A stretch of 64,000 nucleotides of DNA from DASXRA01 sp963737425 (GTDB lineage: Bacteria; Actinomycetota; Actinomycetes; Mycobacteriales; Jatrophihabitantaceae), in the NCBI GenBank assembly GCA_963737425.1, contig CAVTSX010000008.1, positions 496,001 to 560,000 of the forward strand, in the 5' to 3' direction. Each line of letters begins with the position of its first letter. Position 1 is the stretch's first letter. Shown piece after piece: positions 32,335 to 40,670 of the stretch. Both the position numbers and the translations under genes were made by a program. Under the pieces are notes generated by a model, which did no database searches, was not told where the DNA came from, and was given only the letters and a program-made list of their open reading frames with translations.

Positions 32335-33194
32335 GGCCCCGTCTCGCTGATTTCGGCTGGGAAGCGACTGCCGCGTCGCAACCATCGCGCGCGTCGAACG
32401 ACGCCGAGTGCTGCGATCTGGACGAGGGGGAGCCGGAGCAGGATGCGGCCCAAGGTGCCCGCGAACGGCGCCATCAGCCATAGTGCCCCGGCGACGAATA
32501 GCAGCATGCGCAGTTTCACGGCCACGTCGCTGCCCTTGACGGCCAGGGCCGCGGCGCCCACGCAGAAGAATCCCAACTCGGCGGCCCAGACGAGACGCAC
32601 GACCGGGTGGCTGCCGATCCAGTCGGGAGACAGCGCGCCGACGACCAGTGCGATCGTGACCGCGACCTGCAGTCCGATGCGCATGAAAGCCCGGCCGTGC
32701 GTCGCGGCGGATTCGTAGCAGCCGAGATTGGTCGGTGGGTGGGCTGCGAACATCGTGGACCGCCGCTCGTACGTCGACGCGGCGGGGTAGCGGCTGACGA
32801 CCTGGGCGGCGAGATTCGGCGGCACCTTGGGCGACATCCAGAGGGCCTCAATGCGCGCGTGCTCGGCGCGGATGCCACGGGTGCCGGCGATGATGCGTCC
32901 CCAGCAGGTCACCACCGCAACGATGTGCCGCGAGTTCGGGTGCTCGGCGGCAGCCACCTCCGACGCGTAGGAGTACAGCCCGCAGTTGCAGTTCGGGCTT
33001 GGGGCATCATGCAACCCGGGCCGACCAGGTAGCGGCGGCTGGCAGCGTGCAGTGTTGGTGCCATGCAACCACGCGCTGTTGCCGAGCAGCGGGTAAAGGC
33101 GCCCGTGAGGGCCGATCCGGAACGTGCGGACCGCGCGAATCTCCCGAACCTGTGGTTCGCATCCCGAGTACGCATCCATCTCCTGACCTGTCAC
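32331..33194 (-). CDS. Membrane protein with Cys-rich N-terminal domain (287 aa)
   Basis: The N-terminal ~130 residues are soluble and contain VRTFRIGPHGRLYPLLGN, the cluster CNCGLYSY and VVTCWGRIIAGTRGIRAEHA. I have seen similar C-x-CG-x-Y and WGR...G-x-R-AEHARI patterns in uncharacterised actinobacterial proteins. After a linker come three to four membrane helices (LQVAVTIALVVGALSP, VVRLVWAAELGFFCVGAAAL, MLLFVAGALWLMAPFAG, ILLRLPLVQIAALGVV). The start GTG 33194 is uncertain; ATG 33179 is possible. It is coupled to the 41-aa membrane protein. Copy 2 of the duplicated leader lies upstream. Confidence 0.6.
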   Translation of the reverse strand: MTGQEMDAYSGCEPQVREIRAVRTFRIGPHGRLYPLLGNSAWLHGTNTARCQPPLPGRPGLHDAPSPNCNCGLYSYASEVAAAEHPNSRHIVAVVTCWGRIIAGTRGIRAEHARIEALWMSPKVPPNLAAQVVSRYPAASTYERRSTMFAAHPPTNLGCYESAATHGRAFMRIGLQVAVTIALVVGALSPDWIGSHPVVRLVWAAELGFFCVGAAALAVKGSDVAVKLRMLLFVAGALWLMAPFAGTLGRILLRLPLVQIAALGVVRRARWLRRGSRFPAEISETGP

Positions 33195-33258
33195 GAGCCG
33201 GCGCGGGATGCCAAGGGCGGTTCGTAGCGGCGGATGGGGCCGAAAGTCACCGCTAACG

Positions 33259-33385
33259 CTCCAAGTGTCGATCTTCGGCCAGCACGTCGTCGCCCGGATC
33301 TACAGCATCGGGGCGCCAGCACCATAAAAGCGAGCGGCCTGACGTGATCACCACGCCATGCCCACGCATCTCTCACGCGCACGGC
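33259..33385 (-). repeat. Duplicated leader-like sequence, copy 2
   Basis: Counterpart of 31985-32110. Shared blocks are TCGATCTTCG at 33268 and the 48-nt region 33338-33385 (41 matches). It lies 64 nt upstream of the 287-aa minus-strand gene and also upstream of the plus-strand DUF4118 gene at 33479. Confidence 0.55.
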
Positions 33386-33478
33386 GCTTCCCACGCTATC
33401 CGCGTCCAGGCTGAGAGGGTTCCGTGAGGATGTGGCCAGACGTCTGGACGTCTGTTTCACGGCGTAGCAGGGTGGGGC

Positions 33479-34228
33479 ATGCGCATTTCCTGGTGGTCGC
33501 ACCGGGATCGAATCGCGTTGGTCGCGGCTCTGGTTCTCCCGTTCGGAGTCGCGGGAGTGCTGATGCCGTTCCGGGGTAGCTTCGCGAACACGGACGCCGC
33601 GCTCGTGCTTGTGGTCGTGATCGTGGCTGTCGCGGCGAACGGGCATCGGTTTGCTGGCCTGTTGGCCGCGGCTTCGGCTGCAATCTGGTTCGACTTCTTC
33701 TTGACCAAGCCGTATGAGCGGTTCACGATCACTCATCGCGCCGATCTGGAGACGACGCTTCTCCTCTTGGTAGTGGGCGCGGCGGTCACCGAGCTTGCGG
33801 TGCAGGGTCGGCGCCAGCGACGGATCGCGCTGACCGATGCCGCTTACCTCGCCGCGATCGGCGAGACGACGGATCTGGTCGCCTCGGGCGCAGCGCCGCA
33901 ACTGGTGATCGATCGGGTAACAGCCCATCTGACGGCGCTACTCGGCCTGCGCGGCTGCCGGTTCGAGCGATTCTCTTTTGGGGGCATGCCTCGTCTTGAG
34001 GAAGACGGACGGTTGCGCATCGATGACGGGTATTGGGACCTCGATGAGTACGGCATGCCTGGGATCAATGTAGAGATACTCGCCTCTAGCCGCAGCGGCA
34101 CCCACGGTCGGTTCGTGCTCGACCCGACACCAGGATCACTGGCACCGCAGGCGGCGCGTCAAGTCGCGGTCATCCTCGCGAATCAAGTGGCGTCGGCGCT
34201 CGCAAATCAGGTTCGGATCGCCGGTTGA
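33479..34228 (+). CDS. Stand-alone DUF4118 sensor-like membrane protein (249 aa)
   Basis: The first ~110 residues form the four-helix DUF4118 module also found in KdpD: ALVAALVLPFGVAGVLMP, DAALVLVVVIVAVAANG, AAASAAIWFDFFLTKPYERF and TTLLLLVVGAAVTELAV, including the family phrase DFFLTKPYERFTI. The rest resembles a GAF-like domain (DAAYLAAIGETTDLVASG, HLTALLGLRGCRFERF). There is no histidine kinase or output domain before the stop. It may be a KdpD-like decoy, an accessory sensor or a kinase-less remnant. It lies between the Kdp operon and the Kup transporter gene. Confidence 0.8.
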   Translation: MRISWWSHRDRIALVAALVLPFGVAGVLMPFRGSFANTDAALVLVVVIVAVAANGHRFAGLLAAASAAIWFDFFLTKPYERFTITHRADLETTLLLLVVGAAVTELAVQGRRQRRIALTDAAYLAAIGETTDLVASGAAPQLVIDRVTAHLTALLGLRGCRFERFSFGGMPRLEEDGRLRIDDGYWDLDEYGMPGINVEILASSRSGTHGRFVLDPTPGSLAPQAARQVAVILANQVASALANQVRIAG

Positions 34229-34623
34229 CCCCTCCGATGGGTGCGTCGCAGCGACCGCAGCACACGAAAGGTCGCGGGATCCCCTCTAAATGGTGGAGGT
34301 TATTGCGCCATGACTTTGTCATTGCTCGACCGGCGCGCTGTGCCGTCGGTGCAAGCGAGCGTGACACGAGAGGTTGCGCAGAGCGCCTCAACCGCATTCC
34401 CCTCGTGCTCTTTCTGATTGTTCTCACGGTGCCACTGCTCGTCGGCACGATCGCCCTGCTGGTGAACCGCCCGGAGGCTGGGTGGTCGTCGCCGGTGGGC
34501 TGATCGCCGTGATCGTGTACCTGCTGATCACCCCGCCTGTCTGACTGTGAGTATGCCCAGTCACTGCAGGCGGAATGACAGGTGGCCATCACGGCTTCGG
34601 CGCGTGGGTCCAACATGGTGCGG
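34229..34623. other. 395-nt gap with a broken membrane-protein fragment
   Basis: The only coding-like signal is on the plus strand at about 34390-34544. One frame gives LNRIPLVLFLIVLTVPLLVG and TIALLVNRPEAG, then stops. The next frame over continues GWVVVAGGLIAVIVYLLITP to a stop at 34544. Joined, it looks like the last helices of a transporter; the G-x-x-x-LVNR pattern is reminiscent of Nramp proteins. Likely a frameshifted remnant. Confidence 0.3.
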
Positions 34624-36540
34624 TCAGACGTCGACGTGGGCGCCGAGGAGGATGACGCGGTCGCGTGGCAGGCCGAAGTGTTCGCTGGCGTCGGCGGTGA
34701 TGTGGGAGGTGGCGAGGAACAGGCGTTTGCGCCAGGGGGCCATGCCGGGGCGGTGGCCGGCGCGCAGTTCGATCTTGGACAGGAAGTAGGTCGCGGAGTC
34801 CAGGTCGAGGCGTCCTTCGGTCTGTTCGGGGGTGAGGGTGGCGAGGGCGGCGGGGACGTCGGGGGTTTCGGTGTAGCCGAAGCGAGCGGTGACGTGGGTG
34901 ATGCCGTCGCCGCGGTGGCCGAGGTCGTCGATGGTGAGGCGTTCGTTGGCGGGCACTCGCGGAACGGTCTCGGTCTGGACGGACACGATCACCACGTGTT
35001 CATGGCGGACGTGGTTGTGTTCGACGTTGGCCCGTAGCGCGAGCGGAGCGGTTTCGGCGCCGCGGTTGAGGAAGATCGCGGTGCCCGCGACGGTGTCGAC
35101 CAGGTCGCGGTGCGAGCGAAGACCGTCCACGAACTCGCGCAGCGGGCCCTCCATGCTCGCTCGGCGGGCGCTGACCAAGTGCCGGCCACGCTGCCAGGTG
35201 GTCATGACGGTGAAGGCCGCCAGGGCGATGACCAGAGGCAGCCAGGCGCCGTGCACGAGTTTGGTCAGGTTCGCCGCGAGGAACAGCAGGTCGACGGCCA
35301 GCAGGATGGTCGCCCCGGTTGCCAGCAGCCACCAGGGTGTGCGCCAGGTGCGGCGGGCGACGTAGAAGAACAGGATGGTGGTGATCGCGATCGTTCCGGT
35401 CACGGCCATTCCGAAAGCGAACGCGAGCGCCGCCGAGCTGCGGAACGCGAATACCAAGGTGAGTACCGAGACCATCAGCAGCCAGTTGATCCACGGCACG
35501 TAGATCTGGCCGTGCGTCGAGCGAGACGTGTGCAGCACGCGCAGCCGAGGCAGGTAGCCCAGCTGGGCGGCCTGCGCGGCCACCGAGAACGCGCCGGTGA
35601 TGACCGCCTGCGAGGCGATCACCGTCGCCGCGGTTGCCAGCAGCACCATCGGCACCCGCGCCCACCCAGGGGTGAGCAGGAAGAACGGGGCGGACAGGTT
35701 GGCCCGGTTGGACAAAATGAGCGCGCCCTGGCCGAGGTAGCTGAGCGCGCAGGCAGGGAAGACGAGGAAGATCCACCCGACCGAGATCGGCTTGCGGCCG
35801 AAGTGGCCCATGTCGGCGTACAGGGCCTCGGCGCCGGTCACGGCCAGGACGACGGCGGCGAGCGCGAAGAACGCGACGTGGAAGTGGCCGCCGAGAAACC
35901 CCACGGCGTAGCTGGGCGAGAGCGCCTTGAGGATGCCCGGTTCCTTGGTGATGCCCCATACGCCGCAGGCCCCGATCGCGGTGAACCACCCGATCATCAC
36001 CGGACCGAAGAAGCGCCCAACCAACGCGGTTCCGAAACGCTGAACCGCGAACAGGCACACGATGATCACCACCGTGATCGGCACGACCCACGCTTCCAGC
36101 GAAGAGCGCACCACCTTCAGGCCCTCCACGGCCGAGAGCACTGAGATGGCCGGCGTGATCATGCTGTCGCCCAGGAACAACGCCGCTCCGAGCACGCCCA
36201 GCCCGGCCAGCAGCATCGTCACGCGCGCCTTGCCACTCACGCCCCACCGGCGCAGCAAGGTGATGAGGGCCATGATGCCGCCCTCGCCGTCGTTGTCGAC
36301 CCGCATCGCCAACAGCACATAGGTCACCGTCACGATGAGCATCACCGACCAGAAGATCAGCGACACCACTCCGTAGACGTCATACGTCGTCGCGGCGACT
36401 GGATGCGGATCGTCGGGGCTGAACACCGTCTGCAGCGTGTAGATCGGGCTGGTGCCAATATCCCCGAACACCACACCCAGAGCACCGACGACGACTGCCG
36501 CACTCAACACCCCGCCCGGCCCAGGCGCACCTCGAGTCAC
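34624..36540 (-). CDS. kup: Kup-family potassium transporter (638 aa)
   Basis: The KUP signature is at the N-terminus: VVVGALGVVFGDIGTSPIYT. Twelve membrane helices fill the first ~440 residues, with further family phrases such as GEGGIMALITLLRR, GDSMITPAISVLSAVEGLKV and GAEALYADMGHFGRKPISVGW. A cytoplasmic C-terminal domain of about 190 residues follows (VERVVIVSVQTETVPRVP-like region, FGYTETPDVPAAL, TYFLSKIEL). Kup takes up K+ with protons and works constitutively, unlike Kdp. Start GTG or ATG at 36540 with no strong ribosome site. It completes a set of K+ functions in this region. Confidence 0.95.
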   Translation of the reverse strand: MTRGAPGPGGVLSAAVVVGALGVVFGDIGTSPIYTLQTVFSPDDPHPVAATTYDVYGVVSLIFWSVMLIVTVTYVLLAMRVDNDGEGGIMALITLLRRWGVSGKARVTMLLAGLGVLGAALFLGDSMITPAISVLSAVEGLKVVRSSLEAWVVPITVVIIVCLFAVQRFGTALVGRFFGPVMIGWFTAIGACGVWGITKEPGILKALSPSYAVGFLGGHFHVAFFALAAVVLAVTGAEALYADMGHFGRKPISVGWIFLVFPACALSYLGQGALILSNRANLSAPFFLLTPGWARVPMVLLATAATVIASQAVITGAFSVAAQAAQLGYLPRLRVLHTSRSTHGQIYVPWINWLLMVSVLTLVFAFRSSAALAFAFGMAVTGTIAITTILFFYVARRTWRTPWWLLATGATILLAVDLLFLAANLTKLVHGAWLPLVIALAAFTVMTTWQRGRHLVSARRASMEGPLREFVDGLRSHRDLVDTVAGTAIFLNRGAETAPLALRANVEHNHVRHEHVVIVSVQTETVPRVPANERLTIDDLGHRGDGITHVTARFGYTETPDVPAALATLTPEQTEGRLDLDSATYFLSKIELRAGHRPGMAPWRKRLFLATSHITADASEHFGLPRDRVILLGAHVDV

Positions 36541-36659
36541 CGCCGTACCCTACGGGCCCGAGATCGCGCCATGGCACGGCAACCAATCGCCCGGGCTTCT
36601 CGCGCTGAGCCTCGGTGCCTGGCCGGGAATGACCGTCGCCGTCGCGGGCTTGCACGTGC

Positions 36660-37055
36660 GTGACCAAGATATTCGCTGAGGCGCTCGCGAGTGACGAGGC
36701 GTTCTTCGACGCCCTGCTCGCGGCCGACCCGATCGCCCTTGCCGACCTGCTCACCGACGACTTCGCCATCGTGGACGTAATGAGCGGCGGCGTGACCGAC
36801 CGCGCCGCGTTGCTCGACGCGGTGGCCTCCGGCGTGCTGCGCTTCGTCGACATCGTCCGCGACCCCGCCGAGGCGTCGGTGCGCACCCGTGCGGGCGTCG
36901 CGGTCGTGGTCGGGCGCACCGAGATGACGATCCGGTTCGGCCCCGACACGGTGACGGCGCGCAGCCGTTACACGCACGTGTTCGTCGAGGAGTCCGGACG
37001 CCAGAGGTTGCTCAGCGCGCAGGGAACACCGCTGGCTGACCAGCCAGCGAGCTGA
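36660..37055 (+). CDS. NTF2/SnoaL-like (DUF4440-type) protein (131 aa)
   Basis: GTG at 36660 starts VTKIFAEALASDEAFFDALL. The NTF2 pattern is visible: ALLAADPIALADLLTDDFAIVDVMSGG, DRAALLDAVASGVLRFVDIV, then strands VAVVVGRTEMTIRF and RSRYTHVFVEESGRQRLLSA. Such proteins bind or convert small molecules; nothing more specific is visible. Its end overlaps the convergent DUF3995 gene by 44 nt. It is divergent from kup. Confidence 0.75.
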   Translation: MTKIFAEALASDEAFFDALLAADPIALADLLTDDFAIVDVMSGGVTDRAALLDAVASGVLRFVDIVRDPAEASVRTRAGVAVVVGRTEMTIRFGPDTVTARSRYTHVFVEESGRQRLLSAQGTPLADQPAS

Positions 37056-37764
37056 CCTTCGAGTTGCCGGAGATCAAGACCGCCAGTCCGCACGCCAGGA
37101 CAGCCGGCCCGCCCGCCGCGAACACCCAGGCGTTGAAGGCGAACACGCCCCAGACGACGGTGGCGATGCCGGTCAGGCTGAGCGTCGTACCGAGGCGGAC
37201 CGGCCAGGACGAGCGGCGCCTGCGGCCGGGGTCGAGCCGCAGCGTCTCCAGCGCCTTATCGCGCCGCGCGCAGGCGATCAGCAGCACCGCCATGACGCCG
37301 AACCACAGCTCGAAGTAGCCGAGGTTGGCCCAATCGAAGTTACGGAGCTGCGTCTCGGTCAGGTCGCTGTCGGTGGGATAGCCGACCACGCCGGCGACCC
37401 GGAGCGCGCAGTAGGTCGTGTACAGAGCCCAATGCGCGAGGCCGAACACGCCACCCACCCACGCGGTGCCGCGACGCAGCCCGGCCGGCAGCGTCACACC
37501 CCACGGCCGGGTCAGTACCAGGCAGGTCAACCCGGCGCCGACGATGACGACGCACGCGCCCCAGTTCGCCGTGCGGAACCCCGATCGGCGGCCCGTGATC
37601 CCGATCGGCGTGCTGAGCCCGCCCAGCGCCCAGTAGACGTGGATCGGGATATAGGCGAGCGCCCAGGCGAAACCGAGGCGGCCGAGGGTGCGGGTGGACA
37701 TCAGCGAGCCGGTAAAGGCTGCCCGCCGTTGTGTGGCGCCCGCACGAAGAAGCGGTTTGGTCAT
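37012..37764 (-). CDS. DUF3995-like membrane protein (250 aa)
   Basis: A protein of six or so helices, including LGFAWALAYIPIHVYWALGG, ACVVIVGAGLTCLVLTRPWG, GTAWVGGVFGLAHWALYTTY and LGYFELWFGVMAVLLIAC. The IPIHVYWALGG phrase is typical of DUF3995. The start may be ATG 37701 (MSTRTLGRLGF) rather than 37764. Another DUF3995-type gene lies on the other side of the adjacent two-component system (39906-40397). Function unknown. Confidence 0.75.
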   Translation of the reverse strand: MTKPLLRAGATQRRAAFTGSLMSTRTLGRLGFAWALAYIPIHVYWALGGLSTPIGITGRRSGFRTANWGACVVIVGAGLTCLVLTRPWGVTLPAGLRRGTAWVGGVFGLAHWALYTTYCALRVAGVVGYPTDSDLTETQLRNFDWANLGYFELWFGVMAVLLIACARRDKALETLRLDPGRRRRSSWPVRLGTTLSLTGIATVVWGVFAFNAWVFAAGGPAVLACGLAVLISGNSKVSSLAGQPAVFPAR

Positions 37765-37841
37765 GACACCTAGCGTCGTCGCCGGCGGCTCGGTTCACGT
37801 CGGAACGGCGGCTGGTCCGTGTCCGACCGCGGGATGATTTG

Positions 37842-38495
37842 CTAGGCGGGCCGGACCAGACCGTGGTCGTACGCGAAGATCACGATATGGACGCGGTCGC
37901 GCAGGCCGAGCTTGGCCAGGATGCGTCCCACGTGGGTCTTGACCGTCGCCTCAGACAGGTAGAGGCGGCGGGCGATCTCGGGATTCGCGTAGCCCTGCGC
38001 GATCTCGACCAGTACCTCGCGCTCGCGTTCGGTCAGCGCGGCGACGGCCCCGTCGTCGCGTGGGCGTGGCGCCCCGCTCGCCAGGTGGTCGAGCATCCGT
38101 CGGGTCGTCGATGGCGCGATCACGGCGTCGCCGGCGTAGACGCTGCGGATCGCCGTGATCACCTCGGCCGCCGAGGCGTCCTTGAGCAGGAAGCCGCTGG
38201 CTCCGGCCCGCAGCGCGGCGTATGCGTAGTCGTCCAGGTCGAACGTGGTCAGCACGATGACCTTGGGCGGATCACTGCGGGCTGTGAGCTCGGTCGTCGC
38301 GTCTACGCCGTTCATCCCCGGCATCTGGACGTCCATCAGCACCACGTCAGCCGGCGTCGCGGCCAGCGTCTGCAGCGCCTGCGCGCCGTCGCCGGCCTGG
38401 GCGACTACGCGCATGTCCTCGCACGCGTCAACGACCATCGCGAGGCCGGTACGCACCAGTTCCTGGTCATCGACCAGCGCCACCCGGATCGTCAT
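37842..38495 (-). CDS. NarL/LuxR-type response regulator (217 aa)
   Basis: The receiver domain has VALVDDQELVRTGLAMVV, the phospho-acceptor Asp in VVLMDVQMPGMNGVD and the conserved Lys in SGFLLKDASAAEVI. The C-terminal LuxR helix-turn-helix is LTEREREVLVEIAQGYANPE followed by YLSEATVKTHVGRILAKLG. It overlaps the kinase gene by 4 nt (ATGA at 38492-38495), forming a DesK/DesR-type two-component pair. Targets unknown; the flanking DUF3995 membrane genes are candidates. Confidence 0.95.
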   Translation of the reverse strand: MTIRVALVDDQELVRTGLAMVVDACEDMRVVAQAGDGAQALQTLAATPADVVLMDVQMPGMNGVDATTELTARSDPPKVIVLTTFDLDDYAYAALRAGASGFLLKDASAAEVITAIRSVYAGDAVIAPSTTRRMLDHLASGAPRPRDDGAVAALTEREREVLVEIAQGYANPEIARRLYLSEATVKTHVGRILAKLGLRDRVHIVIFAYDHGLVRPA

Positions 38496-39754
38496 GCCGA
38501 ACCCATCGCCCGCGGGAAGCTGGCCCGGACCTGGAAGCCGAACTCGCGCGGTGCCGCGCTGAACGTGCCGCCGACGGCGGCGATCCGGTCGCGCAGGCCC
38601 TGCAGCCCGGCGCCGGCTCCGGGGACCGGCATCGCGCGCCCCGACCCGCCGTTGTCGAGCACCTCGACCGTCAGTTGCTCTGGCTCCCAGCGCAGCGCGA
38701 CGGCGACGTGTGCTCGCGGTCCCGCGTGCTTGACCGCGTTGGTCAGCCCCTCCTGCGCGAGCCGGTAGATGGCAAGCTCGGTCGCGGCGCCGACGGCGAA
38801 GTGCTCGCCGGACTCGATGAGTTCGGCGTCGACGCCGGTGTCGCGGACGCCCTCGACCAGGCGGGGTAGATCGGCCAGGTTGGGCTGGGGCGAGGCGACC
38901 GGCCCATCGATCGATCCGGCATCCGGATCCCGCAGGACGCCGAGCAGGCCACGCATGTCCGTCAGAGCGGCGCGGCTGGTGTCGGCGATCGTCCGCAATG
39001 CCTGGCCGGCGCCGCGCGGATCCCGCTCGGCCACGAACGCGCCGCCCTCGGCCTGTCGGGCGATCACGGCCAGCGAGTGCGCGATGACGTCGTGCATCTC
39101 ACGCGCGATACGAGCCCGCTCCTCCAGTACGGCGAGCCGTGCCGCCTCGTTCCGCTCCACGATCGCGTGCCGGCGACGCACCATGGCGAACCGACCCAGC
39201 GTCCACGTCATCAGTACGACCAGGACCAGCCCGACGCAGAAGTAGAACGTCGCCAACCAACTGCGGGTGGTGAACTGCTGCAGCGCATCGGTGGTCGTCC
39301 CGGTCGCGACGCCCACTCCGGCGAGCGCGATCACCAGCGCGATGCGGCCGCGCCCGCCGCTCACCCGCGCCGCCACGCTGAACAGCAGCACCAAGAACAC
39401 CAGGCTGGACGGCAGGTAGAACGCCGGGACGCGGGTGGGCCCGCCGGAGACGGGGTTGGTGACGTGCGCCTGCGGCGCCAGCACGATCACCAGCAGCGCC
39501 ACGCTGGCCACCGCATACGCGGCCTCCGGCGCGCGATGCCGGAATGCGACCGTCACGTGCAGCACCACGAACGCGACGATCAGCACGCCCAGCCAGCCGG
39601 ATGACCAGTGCAGCCCCTGCGAGCCGGTGATCGACAAAGCGCCCAGGACCGCGACCAACGCCAAGGCAGTCAGCGCGTCGCTCGCCCACCCATGCGCACG
39701 GTTCCAACTCTCGACGCCGCTGAGCCAATTCGCGGCGGGCTGCAGCTCGGTCAC
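38492..39754 (-). CDS. DesK-type sensor histidine kinase (420 aa)
   Basis: GTG at 39754 (VTELQPAANWLSGVES) is chosen because the region further upstream lacks protein character. Five to six membrane helices fill the first ~180 residues. The HisKA_3 domain has the phospho-His in ERARIAREMHDVIAHSLAVI. The HATPase domain contains LAQEGLTNAVKHAG and VEVLDNGGSGRAMPVPGAG with GLQGLRDRI. It should autophosphorylate in response to a membrane or envelope cue and pass phosphate to the co-translated response regulator. Confidence 0.9.
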   Translation of the reverse strand: MTELQPAANWLSGVESWNRAHGWASDALTALALVAVLGALSITGSQGLHWSSGWLGVLIVAFVVLHVTVAFRHRAPEAAYAVASVALLVIVLAPQAHVTNPVSGGPTRVPAFYLPSSLVFLVLLFSVAARVSGGRGRIALVIALAGVGVATGTTTDALQQFTTRSWLATFYFCVGLVLVVLMTWTLGRFAMVRRRHAIVERNEAARLAVLEERARIAREMHDVIAHSLAVIARQAEGGAFVAERDPRGAGQALRTIADTSRAALTDMRGLLGVLRDPDAGSIDGPVASPQPNLADLPRLVEGVRDTGVDAELIESGEHFAVGAATELAIYRLAQEGLTNAVKHAGPRAHVAVALRWEPEQLTVEVLDNGGSGRAMPVPGAGAGLQGLRDRIAAVGGTFSAAPREFGFQVRASFPRAMGSA

Positions 39755-39905
39755 GGCCCGATGGTAGAACCGCGGCGGTTGCCGTTTGCCGCGTCGAAAC
39801 GGCGCACGCCATCTCTGCGACACCGACCCGGCGCTCTCGAGCAACGGCGCGGTGAGTCGATCAGCTACTGACACGGAGCACGCTTGTCCCGGCCGGAGCT
39901 GGTGA

Positions 39906-40397
39906 TCAGACCGGTGCCCCGGCGGTTTCACGGCCGGTCGATGTGACGTTGGTTCTGCCCGTTCGCCAGCCGAGCATCGAGAACAGGACGCCGCCGAGCA
40001 GGAAGTAGAGCGGGATGACGATGCCGGCCGCTCCGTCGCCTTGCAAGCTCCAATTCGCCGGCCACTGGCCGGTACCGACAGCCACGCCGAGAAGAAGGGC
40101 GGATCCGCCCCCGCGCGCGAGCAGGATGAGCGATGCGCGGCGCGGTCGGGTCCTCTCGCCGTGAGCCAGGCCGTAAGCAACCGCAGCTCCGATGAGCCCG
40201 AGCAGCGCGATAACGGCGATGTAGGCCTGAGCCGCGGGCGTACCAGCGGCGCCGCCGTTCGTGCCGATCTCGCCACCCCACGCCCAATAGGCGTGGACGA
40301 TGGCGAACAGCAGCGCCCACACGGCGGCGGCATTGCTCACATGGACGAGCCGCGTCCCCATCGCCGGGGCTTTGAAAAGATGCGCGCTCTCGGTCAT
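39906..40397 (-). CDS. DUF3995-like membrane protein (163 aa)
   Basis: Four hydrophobic helices: AAAVWALLFAIVHAYWAWGG, AAQAYIAVIALLGLIGAAVAYGLAHG, LILLARGGGSALLLGVAVG and GIVIPLYFLLGGVLFSMLGW. The IVHAYWAWGG phrase parallels VYWALGG in the protein at 37012-37764. A tail rich in Thr and Gly follows. A GGAGCAAAAC ribosome region precedes ATG 40397. Function unknown; the pair of related membrane proteins brackets the two-component genes. Confidence 0.75.
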   Translation of the reverse strand: MTESAHLFKAPAMGTRLVHVSNAAAVWALLFAIVHAYWAWGGEIGTNGGAAGTPAAQAYIAVIALLGLIGAAVAYGLAHGERTRPRRASLILLARGGGSALLLGVAVGTGQWPANWSLQGDGAAGIVIPLYFLLGGVLFSMLGWRTGRTNVTSTGRETAGAPV

Positions 40398-40556
40398 GTT
40401 TTGCTCCTTGCTGTCTTGGGATTGCTACTCGATCGTCGCAGCTGCGCCCTGTGCCGTCGTCCGCCCGCCGGCGCCGGGCGGATCCGACGCAGGGTGGACC
40501 GGTGTGCGCCGCGCATACGACCCAGGTATGACGTCCTCGGTGCCGCATTCCGAGTC

Positions 40557-40585
40557 TTGACGCGCAAATTGGTCTATGCCAATGT
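40557..40585 (+). promoter_or_regulatory. Promoter with a DasR-type operator (dre) upstream of the GH3 gene
   Basis: ATTGGTCTATGCCAAT at 40568-40583 is a 16-bp inverted repeat with the TGGTCTA...CCA core of dre sites bound by the GntR/HutC regulator DasR. A TTGACG hexamer (40557-40562) lies just upstream, so the operator covers the spacer and -10 area. It is 88 nt before the start of a beta-N-acetylhexosaminidase gene, a classical DasR target. Confidence 0.7.
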
Positions 40586-40670
40586 GAACCGACATCCGAA
40601 GTTTAGGCCGAAACGGACGTTCCGCGGGCGGCCGCTCCAGTGGCCCCCCGGCTCTGCGAGGAGGACGGCA

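Noticed and set aside
36541..36659. Possible riboswitch (c-di-AMP type) before kup
   Set aside because: The leader is only ~120 nt and I cannot find the conserved core segments of that RNA class.
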